Positions 46,186 to 57,504 of a DNA stretch of 64,000 nt are shown here, piece by piece. Below the pieces are notes generated by a model that worked only from the letters and a program-made list of their open reading frames with translations, was not told the DNA's origin and ran no database searches. Made by a program: the position numbers and the translations under genes. The first letter of the stretch is position 1. The number at the start of each line of letters is the position of its first letter. The stretch spans positions 185,477,686 through 185,541,685 of the forward strand of contig OY821520.1 of assembly GCA_963682025.1 (NCBI GenBank), given 5' to 3'. The DNA is from Cordilura impudica. Taxonomy: Eukaryota > Arthropoda > Insecta > Diptera > Scathophagidae.

Positions 46186-46445
46186 AATGTATCTCATCAT
46201 TCTCACACCCAACCAAGCGACTGGCAATTAATATGCAGCGTCTACTTAGCTTCGTTCAGAGATAATTTCTTTCCCTGCCAGTTCGTGGTAACTTCAACTG
46301 CAATATTTGGGAACAATTGACGTGCATTGAACGAGGGATCTTGGTTTGTACTGGATAAAGTATAAACGCGCGGTACGATTTGAACCTGAAAACATTTACC
46401 CATGTTAAAAATACGAGAGCGGAGACCACTCACCTAAACACCACA
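46186..46445 (-). repeat. tRNA-derived SINE, copy 2
   Basis: The better head of the two: on the minus strand TTTAGGTGAGTGG (A-box position, about 46,426-46,438) and GGTTCAAATCG (B-box, 46,376-46,386). The body reads AACGAGGGATC-type sequence when viewed on the plus strand and ends near ATGAGATACA. A cloverleaf cannot be closed, so it is not a tRNA gene. Confidence 0.7.
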
Positions 46446-46600
46446 ACTAGGTTACTGTGTTAATACTGAATAATTGCAAACCCAATTAAAATTTTCACCA
46501 TAATTTCTGAAAATCACCTCAATAGTTGAATTTGAACGAACAACTCTGTATTTAGGAAAAACTCACCTTGCAGCTACATTCAGGTAGTTTTGCGCAGAGT

Positions 46601-48360
46601 GAGTGCTTTAAATGATACATAGATGGCACTTAGTATTGAATTTTACAAAATTGCAGTTGGAACAGTTTGTTACTCCAGTAATAAATATTGTGAGCTATAT
46701 TCGAAAAAAAACATACCTAATTTATGTTGACATGCAAATGTCGTAAATAAAATTATATGTAAACATTGAAATTCCAATTTTCAGATGGGTTTGTTTTTTT
46801 TTTACCAAACTAAAAATAAAAAAAATATAAACACATCTCAAGTTTACAGCATTTATGTTTGAATATTAAATATTCTTATAAAAAATATGTTTTCTTTTGT
46901 TTTTCTTGGATTAACGTTTTTTGTGAGAAAGTATCGCTCAAGTTATGTGTTTTATATATTTTAGTATGATTTTTCTCTATATACTTCATTCAGGTGAATA
47001 AACCAAAAACATTTTTGTGACTTGGCCACATAATCAAATGGTAAAAAATACACTTATTGATTTAGAAGTACATATAATTAATTTTTAACCGATATGATAA
47101 AATCTAAAAATTTTCTCTATATTAATAAATATTTTACCTATCAAATTTATTATAACCAAAATTATTTAAATAATTTTCATAGAATCAAAAACCAAGATAT
47201 TCAAAAAATAGTTTTATGAAACTACTATAAATTGCTTATTATTGCACCTTAACTATTTCACGACGTGTTTTTTTTGTTTTTTTTGTTGTACTGTCACTAT
47301 TTTTATTCATATGGAATTACATATGAATGTCTGTCAAAATTGTCGTTTTACATACGATTCATAATTTTTGCTATCACACTTGCATATGTATTTTCGTAAG
47401 ACATAACCTCTAAATGTCAGCAACAGTTGATTTTTCAATTTGTGAATTTAGAGAATTTATTGTTAAAAATAAAGTTATATATTTTATATATCTTTTAATT
47501 GTTAATTGATATTAAACAATTTCTCTCTTATTTTGATAATAATCTTTTGAATTTACTCTGTTTTTCTTTCGCCACAAGCAGTGTTGTATTTTCATATGTG
47601 TTGTCATGTCAAAATAGAACCTGTACATGTGACTTTCCACATGTATTGTACATAGGCAATGTTTCATATGTATCAGACGATGTGTACAACTTTTGCAGTG
47701 GGAAAATTTGACTGTACATATTACATTAATTTACTACAATATGTTATAATTCACAAAAATTACAAGTAAGAATTAAGCAATAATCCTTTGACAAACAAAA
47801 AAAAAAAAAAAAAATCAGAAAATCTGTAAAAAATGTTTTATTTTAATAAAATATCAAATGGATATTTATTAACCAATTAACTTACCAAATAATAACAAAG
47901 GTAAAGGTATCGTCCACCACAAAATAGCAAAAACCATTATGAATTAAATTGGATATACATTGTTGAAAAGTTTTTTGTGGGCCATCCTATCAGATCTTTT
48001 CTCACACTTATTTTCATCATCATGTTGGTAAGCAATTTGGAATTCTTGAAAAGTAAAACCCTAAGCAAGAAGTCCAAGTGCTGGATATTCCAAATACCAC
48101 TGAAGCTTTAGTCAAGATACACAGTTTTCACATTTTGAATTTCTTATTATAGATTGATTTCTTATTATACCGCTCTTACCACACATACATATATAAGCAT
48201 ATATTGTACAATTTTCCTTTTGATTATGTCTGATATACAAGATAAAACACAATTTTGCACAATATATTTTCAAAGAATATTTGGGGTTTTTTAATTTGTA
48301 AGTTCACAAAGAAAACTTCTGTCGGTCTTTTATATTTTCAAAATATTTTTTTTTTATATA
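46601..48360. other. No recognisable gene
   Basis: AT-rich sequence without convincing conserved protein, RNA or repeat signals. A 70-residue frame near 47,499-47,711 has no family signature. Confidence 0.5.
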
Positions 48361-48459
48361 ATTAGGTTGGCGTAGCTCCAGCTAGTCATAATGCCCTTCG
48401 CAAGTGAGGTTAGGGAGAGCCAGTTGATTTCAATCCTTATGCTCAACACAGCCATGTTG

Positions 48460-49015
48460 AAGCACACCGTTGCCTGTTGTGTAGCTGTGTTGAATATTGA
48501 TTTTCGTGTAGCAACCGTTGCCAGAAATATCAAAAAGTTTTGATATTTTTGGTTGGTTGCCTCAACCGTTGCTACGTGTGTATCATTGTCTAATGCATTT
48601 ACTTCTTCAGTTCATCGAAAACAAGCGAGTAGGAAGGTTCGTGCTAAGTAACATTAAGCGGAAAAAGAAAACAAGAAAATGACTATTGCTAATAATGAAA
48701 TTATGTTAACTTTATTAACGAATATAAAAATTTGAGAGAGCTATGGGACGTATCTTCTGAAAAATTAAAAAAAATCTAATAAAAATAGCAGACGAACAAT
48801 TAAAAAAAGAATATAATATTATTGATGAAAATGCTACAGTGGATACGATGAAAAACAGAATGAAAAACCTGTAAAATACAATTTTCTTTCTTCCGCATGT
48901 GTCTTTTCTGTACCACAGCTACACACAGTACTGAGGTTGCGGCAATCGTTGCCACGTGTGTAGTCAGCAAACAAAACACGATGCTACAACACGTTGCTTC
49001 AACCGTTGCCTCGTG
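48460..49015 (+). repeat. Cluster of CAACCGTTGCC motifs around a MADF-like relic
   Basis: Five copies of a CAAYCGTTGCC-like motif in one orientation: about 48,463, 48,511, 48,562, 48,942 and 48,999. A hairpin (AAATATCAAAAAGTTTTGAT) lies at about 48,526. Motif clusters near both ends with a coding remnant between suggest a non-autonomous transposon with sub-terminal binding sites; this is inference. Confidence 0.45.
48679..48874 (+). pseudogene. MADF/Myb-like domain remnant
   Basis: After MTIANNEIMLTLLTNIKI and a frame change, ELWDVSSEKLKK and IADEQLKKEYNIIDENATVD...MKNRMKNL can be read. An LWDV element followed by a helix and a final VDTxKNRxKNL is the usual arrangement of MADF domains. These occur in fly transcription factors and in PIF/Harbinger accessory proteins. 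It is only about 60 residues and broken. Repeats around it favour a transposon origin. Confidence 0.4.
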
Positions 49016-49049
49016 AGTAGCTAGCATTAAAGCTATCAAAACGATCGGT

Positions 49050-49262
49050 TATGTAACATAACCAGAAAGCATGCATTTCGGTACATAACCTAAATGCATG
49101 CTGATCAGCAACCGCTCGGATCAAAAACAACCACCGAAACGTGTTATCCTTCAACCGAATATAAAAGAAACGATGAAAACGACATGTATTCGATGAAACG
49201 TGAATTACTGCAGAAAGCATGAACTTAGGTATATAACCCTACTTCATGCCAAGCAGCAACCA
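49050..49262 (+). repeat. Cluster of three small hairpins
   Basis: GGTTATGTAACATAACC (about 49,047-49,063); AGCATGCATTT...AAATGCATGCT with an 11-bp stem (49,068-49,102); GCATGAA...TTCATGC (about 49,217-49,249). The last two share the loop motif GGTAYATAACC, an upstream CAGAAAGCATG and a downstream AGCAGCAACC/ATCAGCAACC. Function unknown. Confidence 0.6.
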
Positions 49263-51304
49263 CGCTGCTCACAAAACAAAAAACCGGACCGATTTTCCCT
49301 TTAAACGAGGATTGACGTGACGAAAATAATGTTTATGCGTTGAAGAGCTAACGACAACAATTTTTGTTTTTTTATTTTTTTTTTTTTCGAAAATGTTCGA
49401 TTAGTTGCCATTTTACACCTCATTTTACTCCCATCTATTGTAGTATTCTTGAACTATAACCATTATGCATCTTGCAATATCTTTATATTATATGGCTTTG
49501 TTTGCTTCATTAAAACTTCCACACATAGATGGCGCTTACTGACTATTTACTTTTCAAATTTTATTATTTGGTTTTTGTCGAAGACAAGATATAGCAGAAG
49601 GTGGTTGAAATATTTTTTGTTCCAAAAAATTCTAAAAAAGCGAACGCACTTTTTTCGCCTTTTTGGTTCCAAAGATAATTAAAAAAAAATTATTTCAATT
49701 AAAGTCAACGCAGAAAAAATTCAAAAAAATTTATAAATACAATTTCTATAAAACGCATGTATGAACGCAGCAGACTCTTTTTGGTTATTTAAACTTGTTA
49801 TTTATTTTTTTTTTTATAAAAAAACCAAATTTAATAATAATAATATTAATAAAAATCAACGCAGACTTTTTTCTTTTGCAAAAAATTACTTCGAATTAAT
49901 TATTGATGCTTAATTTTGCCACTACTTGTCAAACTTTATGTTGTTGTGTTTAGTTTAAATAGAGGTTGGTGGATTGCCGTAATTCTTGGAGCTAACGCTT
50001 GCGCTTTTAATGTTCATCGCAGCATTTAGGGCGGAAACTCTTCTATGATATACACGAAATCCAAAGGCATTTAAAAAGTATCGAACGGTTTTACCAAGCG
50101 GTCATAGACAGCACAAACAAAATTTTTGTGTAAAAATTTGTATCACTTGAAATATAAGTGTAGAAAATAATCAATTTTCTACATACATTTAAAAAGTAAA
50201 AATAAAGTTCAACGGGAAATAGTTTTAGTTTAACAAAATAGGTGTGTAATAAACAAAAGAAAAATAATTATTACCTTATTTTGCTTATTAAAAAAGGTGT
50301 TTAAACAAAAGTGTTTTCATATCTAGCAAAAGTTAAAACAGAAAACCATAAATCAATTTGTTGGCTAAAAATTGTATTTATTTTAAGTTAAACTGATTTT
50401 TTAAGTAATTATTATTTGTTACTATACAAAAAAAAAAAAAAAAAATTCGTGCATAGTTGTTGTATGCACAAAAATAAATCTTTGCTAAAGGAATTTTTTA
50501 GTTAAAACCACAAGTGCTGCAGTGGAAAAAAAATATGTAGAACCACTTCAACTTTAACTTTAACATTAATTTGTAGCCCAGTAACTTCGAAACCTTAACA
50601 CGCCTAAGGTCTACGAGAAAAATTTATTATAATTAAGAAAAAAGTTTAATACACATTTCAAAGTTGCAAAGTTTGAGATGCATTGTGTGGTAATAACCTT
50701 ACTCAACTTATGAGTAATTCACCTTTTAGACAAAAACTCTGCCATTTAAAAGAGATACATTTGCAATAATTATATCTCAATTTAGCTGTAAAATGCCAAC
50801 ACTCTTTTCGCTCTATTTTGTTTTGCAATATACACGTGACATATTCATTTCTGCCGGCAAAATGTTGTTTAATTTGAAAACATAAACAAATAGATAACAC
50901 CCTCCCCTCCCCGCCACCCATAAACAATTGCCCAGAAAATTCATACATATGTGTAACAAGGACATGCGCCTTAATATTTCGATGGAGTGTAAGCCTCTTC
51001 CTAAAAAAAGTTTAGACAAAGTCTTAATACACTTTCAACGGAATTTTAACTTAGCCAGAATTAATCAAATATTTATGACTTTTTATCCCAACTTTATTTT
51101 ACAACACATATATCCATCCATCCATGCCATCAAATATGTTCAGTACATCAAATATTTATTTTACTTTCGAAACTAAAAAAGCAATCCTTTTAAGTTTTCA
51201 TAATTTTAAAAACATAAAATACAAAAAGAATAATGTTTGAACAAACCTCCCTCTGAGAAACACCATCTAAGTATTTTTACTACAACAAAATTTTTCCTGT
51301 GTTT
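49263..51304. other. Region upstream of the host gene start, no gene recognised
   Basis: Low-repeat AT-rich sequence. It may contain the promoter and untranslated first exon of the gene starting at 51,335, because a splice-acceptor-like TTTCCTGTGTTTAG ends at about 51,306. No core promoter can be defended by eye. Confidence 0.4.
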
Positions 51305-51334
51305 AGGCTTTAGCCTGATCTCTTCGTTGTTAAA

Positions 51335-51452
51335 ATGTTAATACGTTGGAAAAGCAAAGATAAAAGTTCAGCGAACCCTACAAATGCCAGTGGTGGCAGT
51401 AGTGGCTCCAGTAGCAGTAGTTCCAAAAAGAAACGTAAAGGACGTGAGGGCG
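51335..51452 (+). CDS. Host gene, first coding exon
   Basis: ATG at 51,335 opens 39 codons: MLIRWKSKDK, a Ser/Gly-rich stretch (about residues 19-30) and a basic KKKRKGREG end, followed by a strong donor GTAAGT at 51,453. It ends in phase 1 and joins in frame with 51,608 and 51,806. A likely acceptor (TGTGTTTAG, 51,306) just upstream suggests a non-coding exon further 5'. Codon use is far less AT-biased than the flanks, and the open frame continues across two introns, which supports a real gene. The basic-Ser-rich N-terminus could be a nuclear or membrane-targeting segment, but I do not recognise the protein and give no function. Confidence 0.8.
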
Positions 51453-51607
51453 GTAAGTAAATATATATGTATGTACACACATATATAGCAAACCAACTAC
51501 ATACTCGTATATTCATTTAAACGAAAGCGCAATTGAAATTTTTCATTAAACTTTCTTCTAATGTTTACTTTGTGGTGGTTACTGCTGTTGTTGTTCCGTT
51601 CATTTAG

Positions 51608-51661
51608 ATGAGAACTGGCAAAATGATATGAAATCTAGTCATATGCAGAGCAATGAACAAG
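51608..51661 (+). CDS. Host gene, second coding exon (54 bp)
   Basis: Preceded by a pyrimidine-rich tract and TTCATTTAG, followed by GTAAAT. With the single base carried over from the first exon it reads DENWQNDMKSSHMQSNEQ and leaves one base for the next exon. A 54-bp phase 1-1 exon can be skipped without a frameshift, so alternative splicing is possible. Family unknown. Confidence 0.75.
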
Positions 51662-51805
51662 GTAAATATTAGTTTTAGAAACAACAAAAAAAAAAAAAAA
51701 AAACAACAAAAAATGTTTTAATATAGCATAGGGATGGTAGGAAATTATAACGCTATCTTTAAATAACTGTTTTCATACTTCATTCTTATATTTTTGTTTG
51801 AAAAG

Positions 51806-51927
51806 GTGATGAAAGAAGACGTGGCATGCGAAGAGAAGATCCACGCAGGCATACTCTAGGTGGTGACATGTTGGCCTATGGCAATCAACAGAACCAGCAG
51901 AAGCCACAACAAGTAATGGATTTGGAG
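51806..51927 (+). CDS. Host gene, third coding exon
   Basis: Acceptor TTTGAAAAG before 51,806. In frame it reads GDERRRGMRREDPRRHTLGG, then DMLAYGNQQNQQKPQQ, ending VMDLE. Arg-rich and then Gln-rich, probably disordered; RRHTLGG resembles a basophilic kinase or 14-3-3 type site (inference). GTATTT at 51,928 is a plausible phase-0 donor; otherwise the frame runs 13 more codons to a stop. If the donor is used, the next intron exceeds 12 kb and contains every transposon from here to the window end. Confidence 0.75.
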
Positions 51928-52469
51928 GTATTTAATAATATTATAAATAAATATATTATACAAACATAAAATCAAAAGTATAAAGACTTAAAAGTTGAAG
52001 AATACACAACAAGACGGACACATTACATATCAGCAAAAGAGAGAGCAAAGAAAACAAAAGTTAAATTACACAATGGAATCAACATATAACTTCTAAAGCC
52101 AGCAAAGAGCAGAAGTTTAATAATGATCTGGAACATCAGAACATCAAGAACATAAATTGATCAGGAAAATAATTAAATTCACAACAGGGTTATCCTAAAA
52201 ACTGATTATCTATAATTCTATCGACGTTTTCCTTATAATTTCTTAACAAAAAAAAAAAAAAATCTGCAGGAAGTTCGAAAATCCTCACACACAAACGATT
52301 TTTTATTTAATTTAAATTTTTTTTTATTAACAAGTCGCACACCTTTTTAAAAAATGTATAAGACTTAATTATAAAGTTTTTATGTGTTTTTTTTTCATTC
52401 CATCAATAATTATTTAACATGTAAACTATATGTAATAAATACAATTAAATACAATATATATGAAAAAAA
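51928..52469 (+). other. Start of a long host-gene intron (probable)
   Basis: AT-rich, no coding exon recognised, followed directly by the RTE-like LINE. Intron status depends on the donor at 51,928 being used. Confidence 0.5.
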
Positions 52470-52479
52470 CTTAAAACTC

Positions 52480-54372
52480 CTAGTCGGAGCATAGGGCGGA
52501 AACAAAATCAGTCCATCGTCGTCTGTGTTGTGGTGTCCGTTTAATATCTTGCCACGTTCCTCTGGATCTATATTCAGCATGAATAGATCTCATCCACGTA
52601 CTGTTGCGCCTTCCTGGCCGTCTTGTGCCTTGCGGGTTCCATTTAAAAGACATTTTAGCAATGTCGTTATCTGTCTTTCGGAGCGTTTGACCTATCCAGC
52701 GCCAATTTCGGCGTTTTCTTTCAATCGGGTTTGGTTCATTATTTGTCATTTGTCAGAGCCGTATAAGAGGACAGATTTCACACTGGTGTTGAATATTCTC
52801 AGTTTTGGTTGCTGCGATATATAACGAGTTGACCAATCTTTTTTAGTTTATAGAATGCGTGGCTGGCTTTGTTTATTCACATTCTATCGATGCTACACTG
52901 CCGAGAAAACAGAACTGTTGTACGTCTTCTATTATAGTTTGAGCGCCGTCTATTGATGCACTGAGCGCTGTCTGGTTTTTGGTCTCAATTCGCATGAGCT
53001 TAACATTTACACGTAATCAAACTTCACCAGCATTTTCAATGAGCTTTTTCAATTTGGTTCTCGTTCCATCCAAATCCAAATCGCTGAGTTTTTGGTGTGG
53101 CCGCCATTGTATGCCATTGGAGACTTCAGCATTGGTTATAGCGAGGACGCTATCAAGCTTATAATAAACAGTAGTGCGGACAGAATACTTCCCTGTCTGA
53201 CACCCCTTTGTATGGGGAATTTCTCACTGTTTTTTTCTTTGAATCGACAAGTGCGTTCAGCGTTATCACATAGTTCGCGGATTAAATCAATTATTTTCTT
53301 TGGTACACCTTTTTCCCGCAGGGCATTCCATATTGCATCCCTTCTAATAGTATCGAATGCACGCTCAAAATCTACAAACAGTAAATACATAGGGGAGCGC
53401 AATTCCACGGACTCCTCAATAATTATACGTAGGGTGTTTATATGATCACACAAGATCTATTTGTTCTGAATTCATTTTGTTCTTGCCTTAAGCTTGCATT
53501 TGGGGAGGTGATCACGGTCAAGGATTATAAATGCTAGAATCTTTAAAATGGTGTAGAGGAGCGTAATTCCCCTCCAATTCCTACAGTCGCTTAAATCTCC
53601 CTTTCGGTCAACCGGAATAGTGTTGTCTGCCCAGATCTGAAGAAAAACCGGCTACAAAACGGATGCAATAAATTCAGAGCCAGTTTTGATCAATTCCTCC
53701 TCTCTGTTATCTGATCCGGCTTCTGTTATTCTTCAATCTCTGTATCGCAGCCCGGATTTCCTCGATAGATGGGGGTTGAGTTGAAATGGTTCTGCAAGGT
53801 TTTCGTCGCATTTTGCTGTTAGTGTTTTGTGCACTTGTTTCCATTGTTTCATCAGGGTCTTAAAATAACTTTTTCTATTGATTTAATTGTTCTTTATCGG
53901 TTGTTAGGATATTGCCATCCTGGTCCTTTATGGAGAGTATGTGAGGTTTAACATTCGCCAAGTTTTTGATTGCCTCGTTCATGCCACGCTGATCATTATG
54001 ACATGCTGCTCTTTCTGCAGATAAAGCAATGTTTTTGTAATATTCTAACTTGTCATATTTCGCCAATGTCTTCCTTCTCTACATTGTTGTACGTATTTCT
54101 GAAACTAACTTTATCGTTTATATTCTTGCAATTCAGAAGTTTTGCTTTAACTTCTTTTCTTCTTTTTATACATTGCCAGGATGCGTTGCTTATCCATGGT
54201 TTTCTATACTGCTGCAAGTGTCCGTGGAGATATTTTCCCAGGTATAGCACTCGTTTAAAGCTTCTATTTTTCCAGCGAGTATTGTATTGTAATTACTCTT
54301 AACTTCTGGAAGATGTAGTCTGTCCAGATCTAAGCGTCGCACTAAGGGGTACTCGTATTGAAAAGCTGCCAA
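52480..54372 (-). pseudogene. RTE-like LINE: reverse transcriptase and C-terminus
   Basis: Minus strand, 5' to 3': RRLDLDRLHLPEVKSNYNTI (about 54,330), CYTWENISTD, WQCIKRRKEVKAKLLNCKNI, a linker with ERAACHNDQRGMNEAIKNLA near 54,000, then RT: HINTLRIIIEESVELRSPMY, LLFVDFERAFDTIRRDAIWN (first catalytic Asp, about 53,350-53,380) and FPIQRGVRQGSILSALLFII. The YADD block is lost in a degraded stretch (52,850-53,140). It ends with RKRRNWRWIGQTLRKTDNDI, WNPQGTRRPGRRNSTWMRSI and TDFVSALCSD, a conserved C-terminal signature of this LINE group. Several frameshifts and stops. Confidence 0.85.
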
Positions 54373-56045
54373 AAATTAAAATTTTAAATTGCGTTTTAAC
54401 CCATGCAATAATTTTAATCGCATAGTTAATTGACCACTAAATCATGTTCTAATGATAAAATAACAATATAGTAAATTTTGCATAGCCGGGAAAGCGTTGA
54501 AGTTGAGGTTTTCCAATTAATTGATATGAAATTTTTTGATGAATCGAAAATGGGGCAATGTTTACGTTCTTTGAAAGTGCAGTAAGCGTTATATTCAGTG
54601 TATTAGTTAATGATACATAAGTTACGTTTAAGTCAACAAAACGCTACGTTTTGTACCCTTACTTAAGTTTAATTCCGGTTTTCTTAGGAGCACCTAAAAA
54701 TTGAGAAGTTAAAAAAATAGTCCTGTATGTTGGAACTTTTGTTTATGAGTCCCGTTTCGCCCCATTAAGATATGGATACAGTTTGTAGTTTGACATATAT
54801 TGTAACAAAATTTCGCAGGTGCAGCTTGCACAAACTTGCACTTCATGGTTTTCGAGGACGGTGTTTTGCAATGCAAAAAGCTAATAAAAATTGAGCGTGT
54901 TGCGTGTTGCGGAAATTTGGTAATATAATGATTTTGGAGGTCGCTGAATTAGAATCTGAATTCAAAATTTCAAAAATTAAAGGGGCAGACACAAAATGGC
55001 GGACAATTTTTCTCAAACCTTAGCGCATTTCCACTAAACTTTGTCTTAAGGGATTTTCGGTTGCGCTGATCTCAAATCTGAATTCAAAATTTCAAAAATC
55101 AAAATGGCGGACGCAAAACGTTGGACCATTTTTCCTAAAACCAAAATTAAACGCATCCACTTCAAATCTTGTCTTTACGGGTTTTCGGGGTAGCTGCTTT
55201 TTAAACTGAATTTGAGAATTTGCGGTCGCAGATTTGAATTTTTTAGTTTTTTGGGGTTCCTGACCTTTCATTTCGAGAAAAAACACAAATTTGTGCTCGT
55301 GGAAGCGTGGATATTTTTTTTATTAAAAATTACTAAGCAACTTTATAACTGCACTTCTTCATCGTCTTCCTCATCGAAACAACCGTAATCATCAGATTAA
55401 ATTTAAATGAATGAAACGAAGTGAAATCGGAGAACCAAATGCTTCTTATAAAAAGTTTCAACCAAAATGTCGTGTTAAACTTTTATGAAACTCTTTGTAT
55501 GCTCAGTTTATTATTTTTACAATACGAAACACCAAAAATTCACAGTGACACAAATTTGGACCTAAGATAGGAAATCAGTTTGGTGTAAATGTGTTCGCCA
55601 TTTTGATTTTTGAAATGTTGACTTCAGATTCGAGATCAGCGACCCCGAAAACCCCTTAAGACAAAGTTTGGTGTGTATGCGCTTAGTTTTAAGAAGAAAG
55701 GTCCGCCATTTTGTGTCCGCCATTTCGATTTTTGAAATTTTGAATTCAGATTTGAGATCAGCGACCCCGAAAACCCCTTAAGACAAAGTTTAGTGGAAAT
55801 GCGCTTAGTTTTGAGAAAAATGGTCCGCCATTTTGATTTTTGAAATTTTTAATTCTGATTTCAGATCAGGACACCGAAAACCCCTTCAGACAAAGTTTAG
55901 TGTAAATGCATTTAGGTTTGAAAAAAATGGTCCGCCATTTTGTATCCGCCATTTTGATTTTCGAAATTTTGACTTCAGATTTGAAATCAACGATCCCGAG
56001 AACTAAATAGTACACTTATTTACGCGGAACGGAAGACCCGTTTAT
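54373..56045. mobile_element. Foldback-like element with inverted arms of tandem repeats
   Basis: The right arm (about 55,590-56,000) has four tandem units of 108-122 bp with CGACCCCGAAAACCCCTTAA and GGTCCGCCATTTTG. The left arm (about 54,940-55,200) has about two units in inverse orientation (AAAATGGCGGAC, TTGTCTTAAGGGATTTTCGG). The middle contains a short acidic reading on the minus strand (DDYGCFDEEDDEEVQL, near 55,355-55,400), possibly a transposase C-terminus. Foldback elements of flies have such long inverted, tandemly repetitive arms. It splits the LINE around it. Confidence 0.65.
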
Positions 56046-56049
56046 TTAA

Positions 56050-57490
56050 TGCCAGCTTTTTGGTACAAATACCCCATAGTACGTCGGTTTCGTAATACAC
56101 GGTCATTCAAAGCAACTGGACGTAAACGGAACTGTGATGCTACCAGGTTATGCTCGCTGTATGTATCAGCACTGCGCCGGGTATGTACGTCTAACAGTGT
56201 GTTTTAAAATCACATATTAAATAATACATGATTGATCTGGTTACGTGTGATGCCATCCGGGACTTCCATGTGTACTTATATATGTCTTTATGAGGGAACT
56301 TAGTGCTCCCTATAAATAAGGCATGAGTGGTACAGAAATCCACTAATCGTTCTCCGTTATTATCTCTTAGGTTGCCAAGAGCATGGTGGCCCATAATTGA
56401 ACAAATCTGCGTAGTTGTTGCCAACCTTGACATTAAAATCGCCTAATAAAGCAATTATGTCTCCTTTAGCGGTGATATTAATAGTTGATTGCAATTGATT
56501 TTAGAGTCGTCTTTGATATCATCATCGGAGGGTTCAGTTGGAGCATAGCACTGGATTAATGTAATATTCCAAAATTTTGTGTAGAATCTTACTGCTATTA
56601 TTGAACTCTGTTAGAGATTTTTTGCATTTAGGTGATGTTAAGATACCAACACCTTTTGTGCGATCCTGGTTATTGCCACTGTACATGAAACAATGGCCTG
56701 TTTGCAATCTTACATCTCCTTATCCCATCTACCTAATTTCTGCCAGCCCCAATATATCGAGATTAAATCTGTCCATTTCTTTTGCAACCTGAGCAAGTTT
56801 TGTTGGATCTGATAGTGTTCGTATGTTCCACGATCCAACCATTGTCCTTTTCCGAAAGCTAAAAGTCATCGTCTGGGGGTTCCATTGATTCTCATTTATT
56901 TGTTCCGTTTCTTGGGTAAATGTGATTTTACGTCTGGGTTACCAACCCTGACCAAGCACAAAGTACATTTGTGGGACCGTACTGGAGGTTTAAGGCATCC
57001 ATTTCTGCCGTTAAAAGCACATTTATATAGCGAGCCGCTTTATGCCGCACCTCACATGATGAAACGGCACATAATCTTGTGGTTAGTTCTTCCGCCGTTA
57101 TTATACAAGAACTCCACCGTTGACCTCCCACGATGTGGATTGTTCTGAGCTTCAGTGGTCACCTTTGCCCTTACCGGCTTGGGAGGTCCTTCCAATAGCT
57201 ACGCTACCGCCCGCATCACTCTCAGGGTCCTTGAACCTACTGAACGAACTCACCGCGACAGAGTGACAATCCGTCGAGGATTTTTTCGAAAGATCCTTCA
57301 ATGTCAAAGAAAGTTCGAAATTGGCTGGATGTCGGCGTCTAAGTTTTTCGTTCGTACAATATTGTTCCTCTTCGCCAAAGTACGGCTTCATAATTGGAAT
57401 GGATATGGCATCTCTGTTTGTTTTTTCACTCTTGGCTATGGAAAGAAACTTTTCTGTTCCCGTAGGTACTTTAACAAAAAGAAACCTTTA
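56050..57490 (-). pseudogene. RTE-like LINE: N-terminus and endonuclease
   Basis: From the 5' side: SVAVSSFSRFKDPESDAGGS and VAIGRTSQAGKGKGDH (57,152-57,240), then LLAFGKGQWLDHGTYEHYQI-type degraded text of the usual WNVRTL start. APTEPSDDDIKDDS follows near 56,540, then a degraded GDFNxKVG block near 56,430, GHHALGNLRDNNGERLVDFC, THALFIGSTKFPHKDIYKYT and finally DVRTRRSADTYSEHNLVASQ (SDH equivalent damaged to SEH) near 56,150. This is the APE-like endonuclease often annotated in animals as 'craniofacial development protein 2-like'. Frameshifted several times. Confidence 0.82.
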
Positions 57491-57504
57491 AGTTTATAAG
57501 GTCA

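Larger units (their letters stand above)
45260..46600. repeat. Duplicated composite repeat block, copy 2
   Basis: Ordered similarity to 36,540-37,760, interrupted by a family A copy at 45,475-45,922. Shared landmarks include CGAAATTTTGATGGTTAGCG, TTTTCGGCTAAAAACAATTA, the SINE unit and CGAACAACTCTGTATTTAGG. Because the SINE and its flanks are both shared, the unit was copied with the SINE already inside. Confidence 0.6.
52470..57500 (-). mobile_element. RTE-like LINE, broken by a foldback-like insertion
   Basis: The LINE runs from about 57,500 (5') to 52,470 (3') on the minus strand, with a roughly 1.7-kb insert at 54,373-56,045. Without the insert it is about 3.4 kb, near full length for an RTE-type element. 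It has endonuclease and RT domains in the normal order. Confidence 0.82.

Noticed and set aside
46376..46445. Possible tRNA gene
   Set aside because: A- and B-box motifs are present but no cloverleaf closes, and the unit is repeated with a non-tRNA body; called a SINE instead.
47499..47711. 70-codon frame as a small secreted protein gene
   Set aside because: Hydrophobic and Cys-containing, but no Kozak context, splice signals or conserved family features; consistent with chance in AT-rich DNA.
48800..49220. Minus-strand frames of 73-79 codons
   Set aside because: No recognisable domain, and they span the motif cluster and hairpins; the plus-strand MADF-like reading is better supported.
52525..54302. 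Several plus-strand open frames of 60-117 codons
   Set aside because: Antisense to the RTE-like LINE, whose minus-strand motifs are unmistakable.
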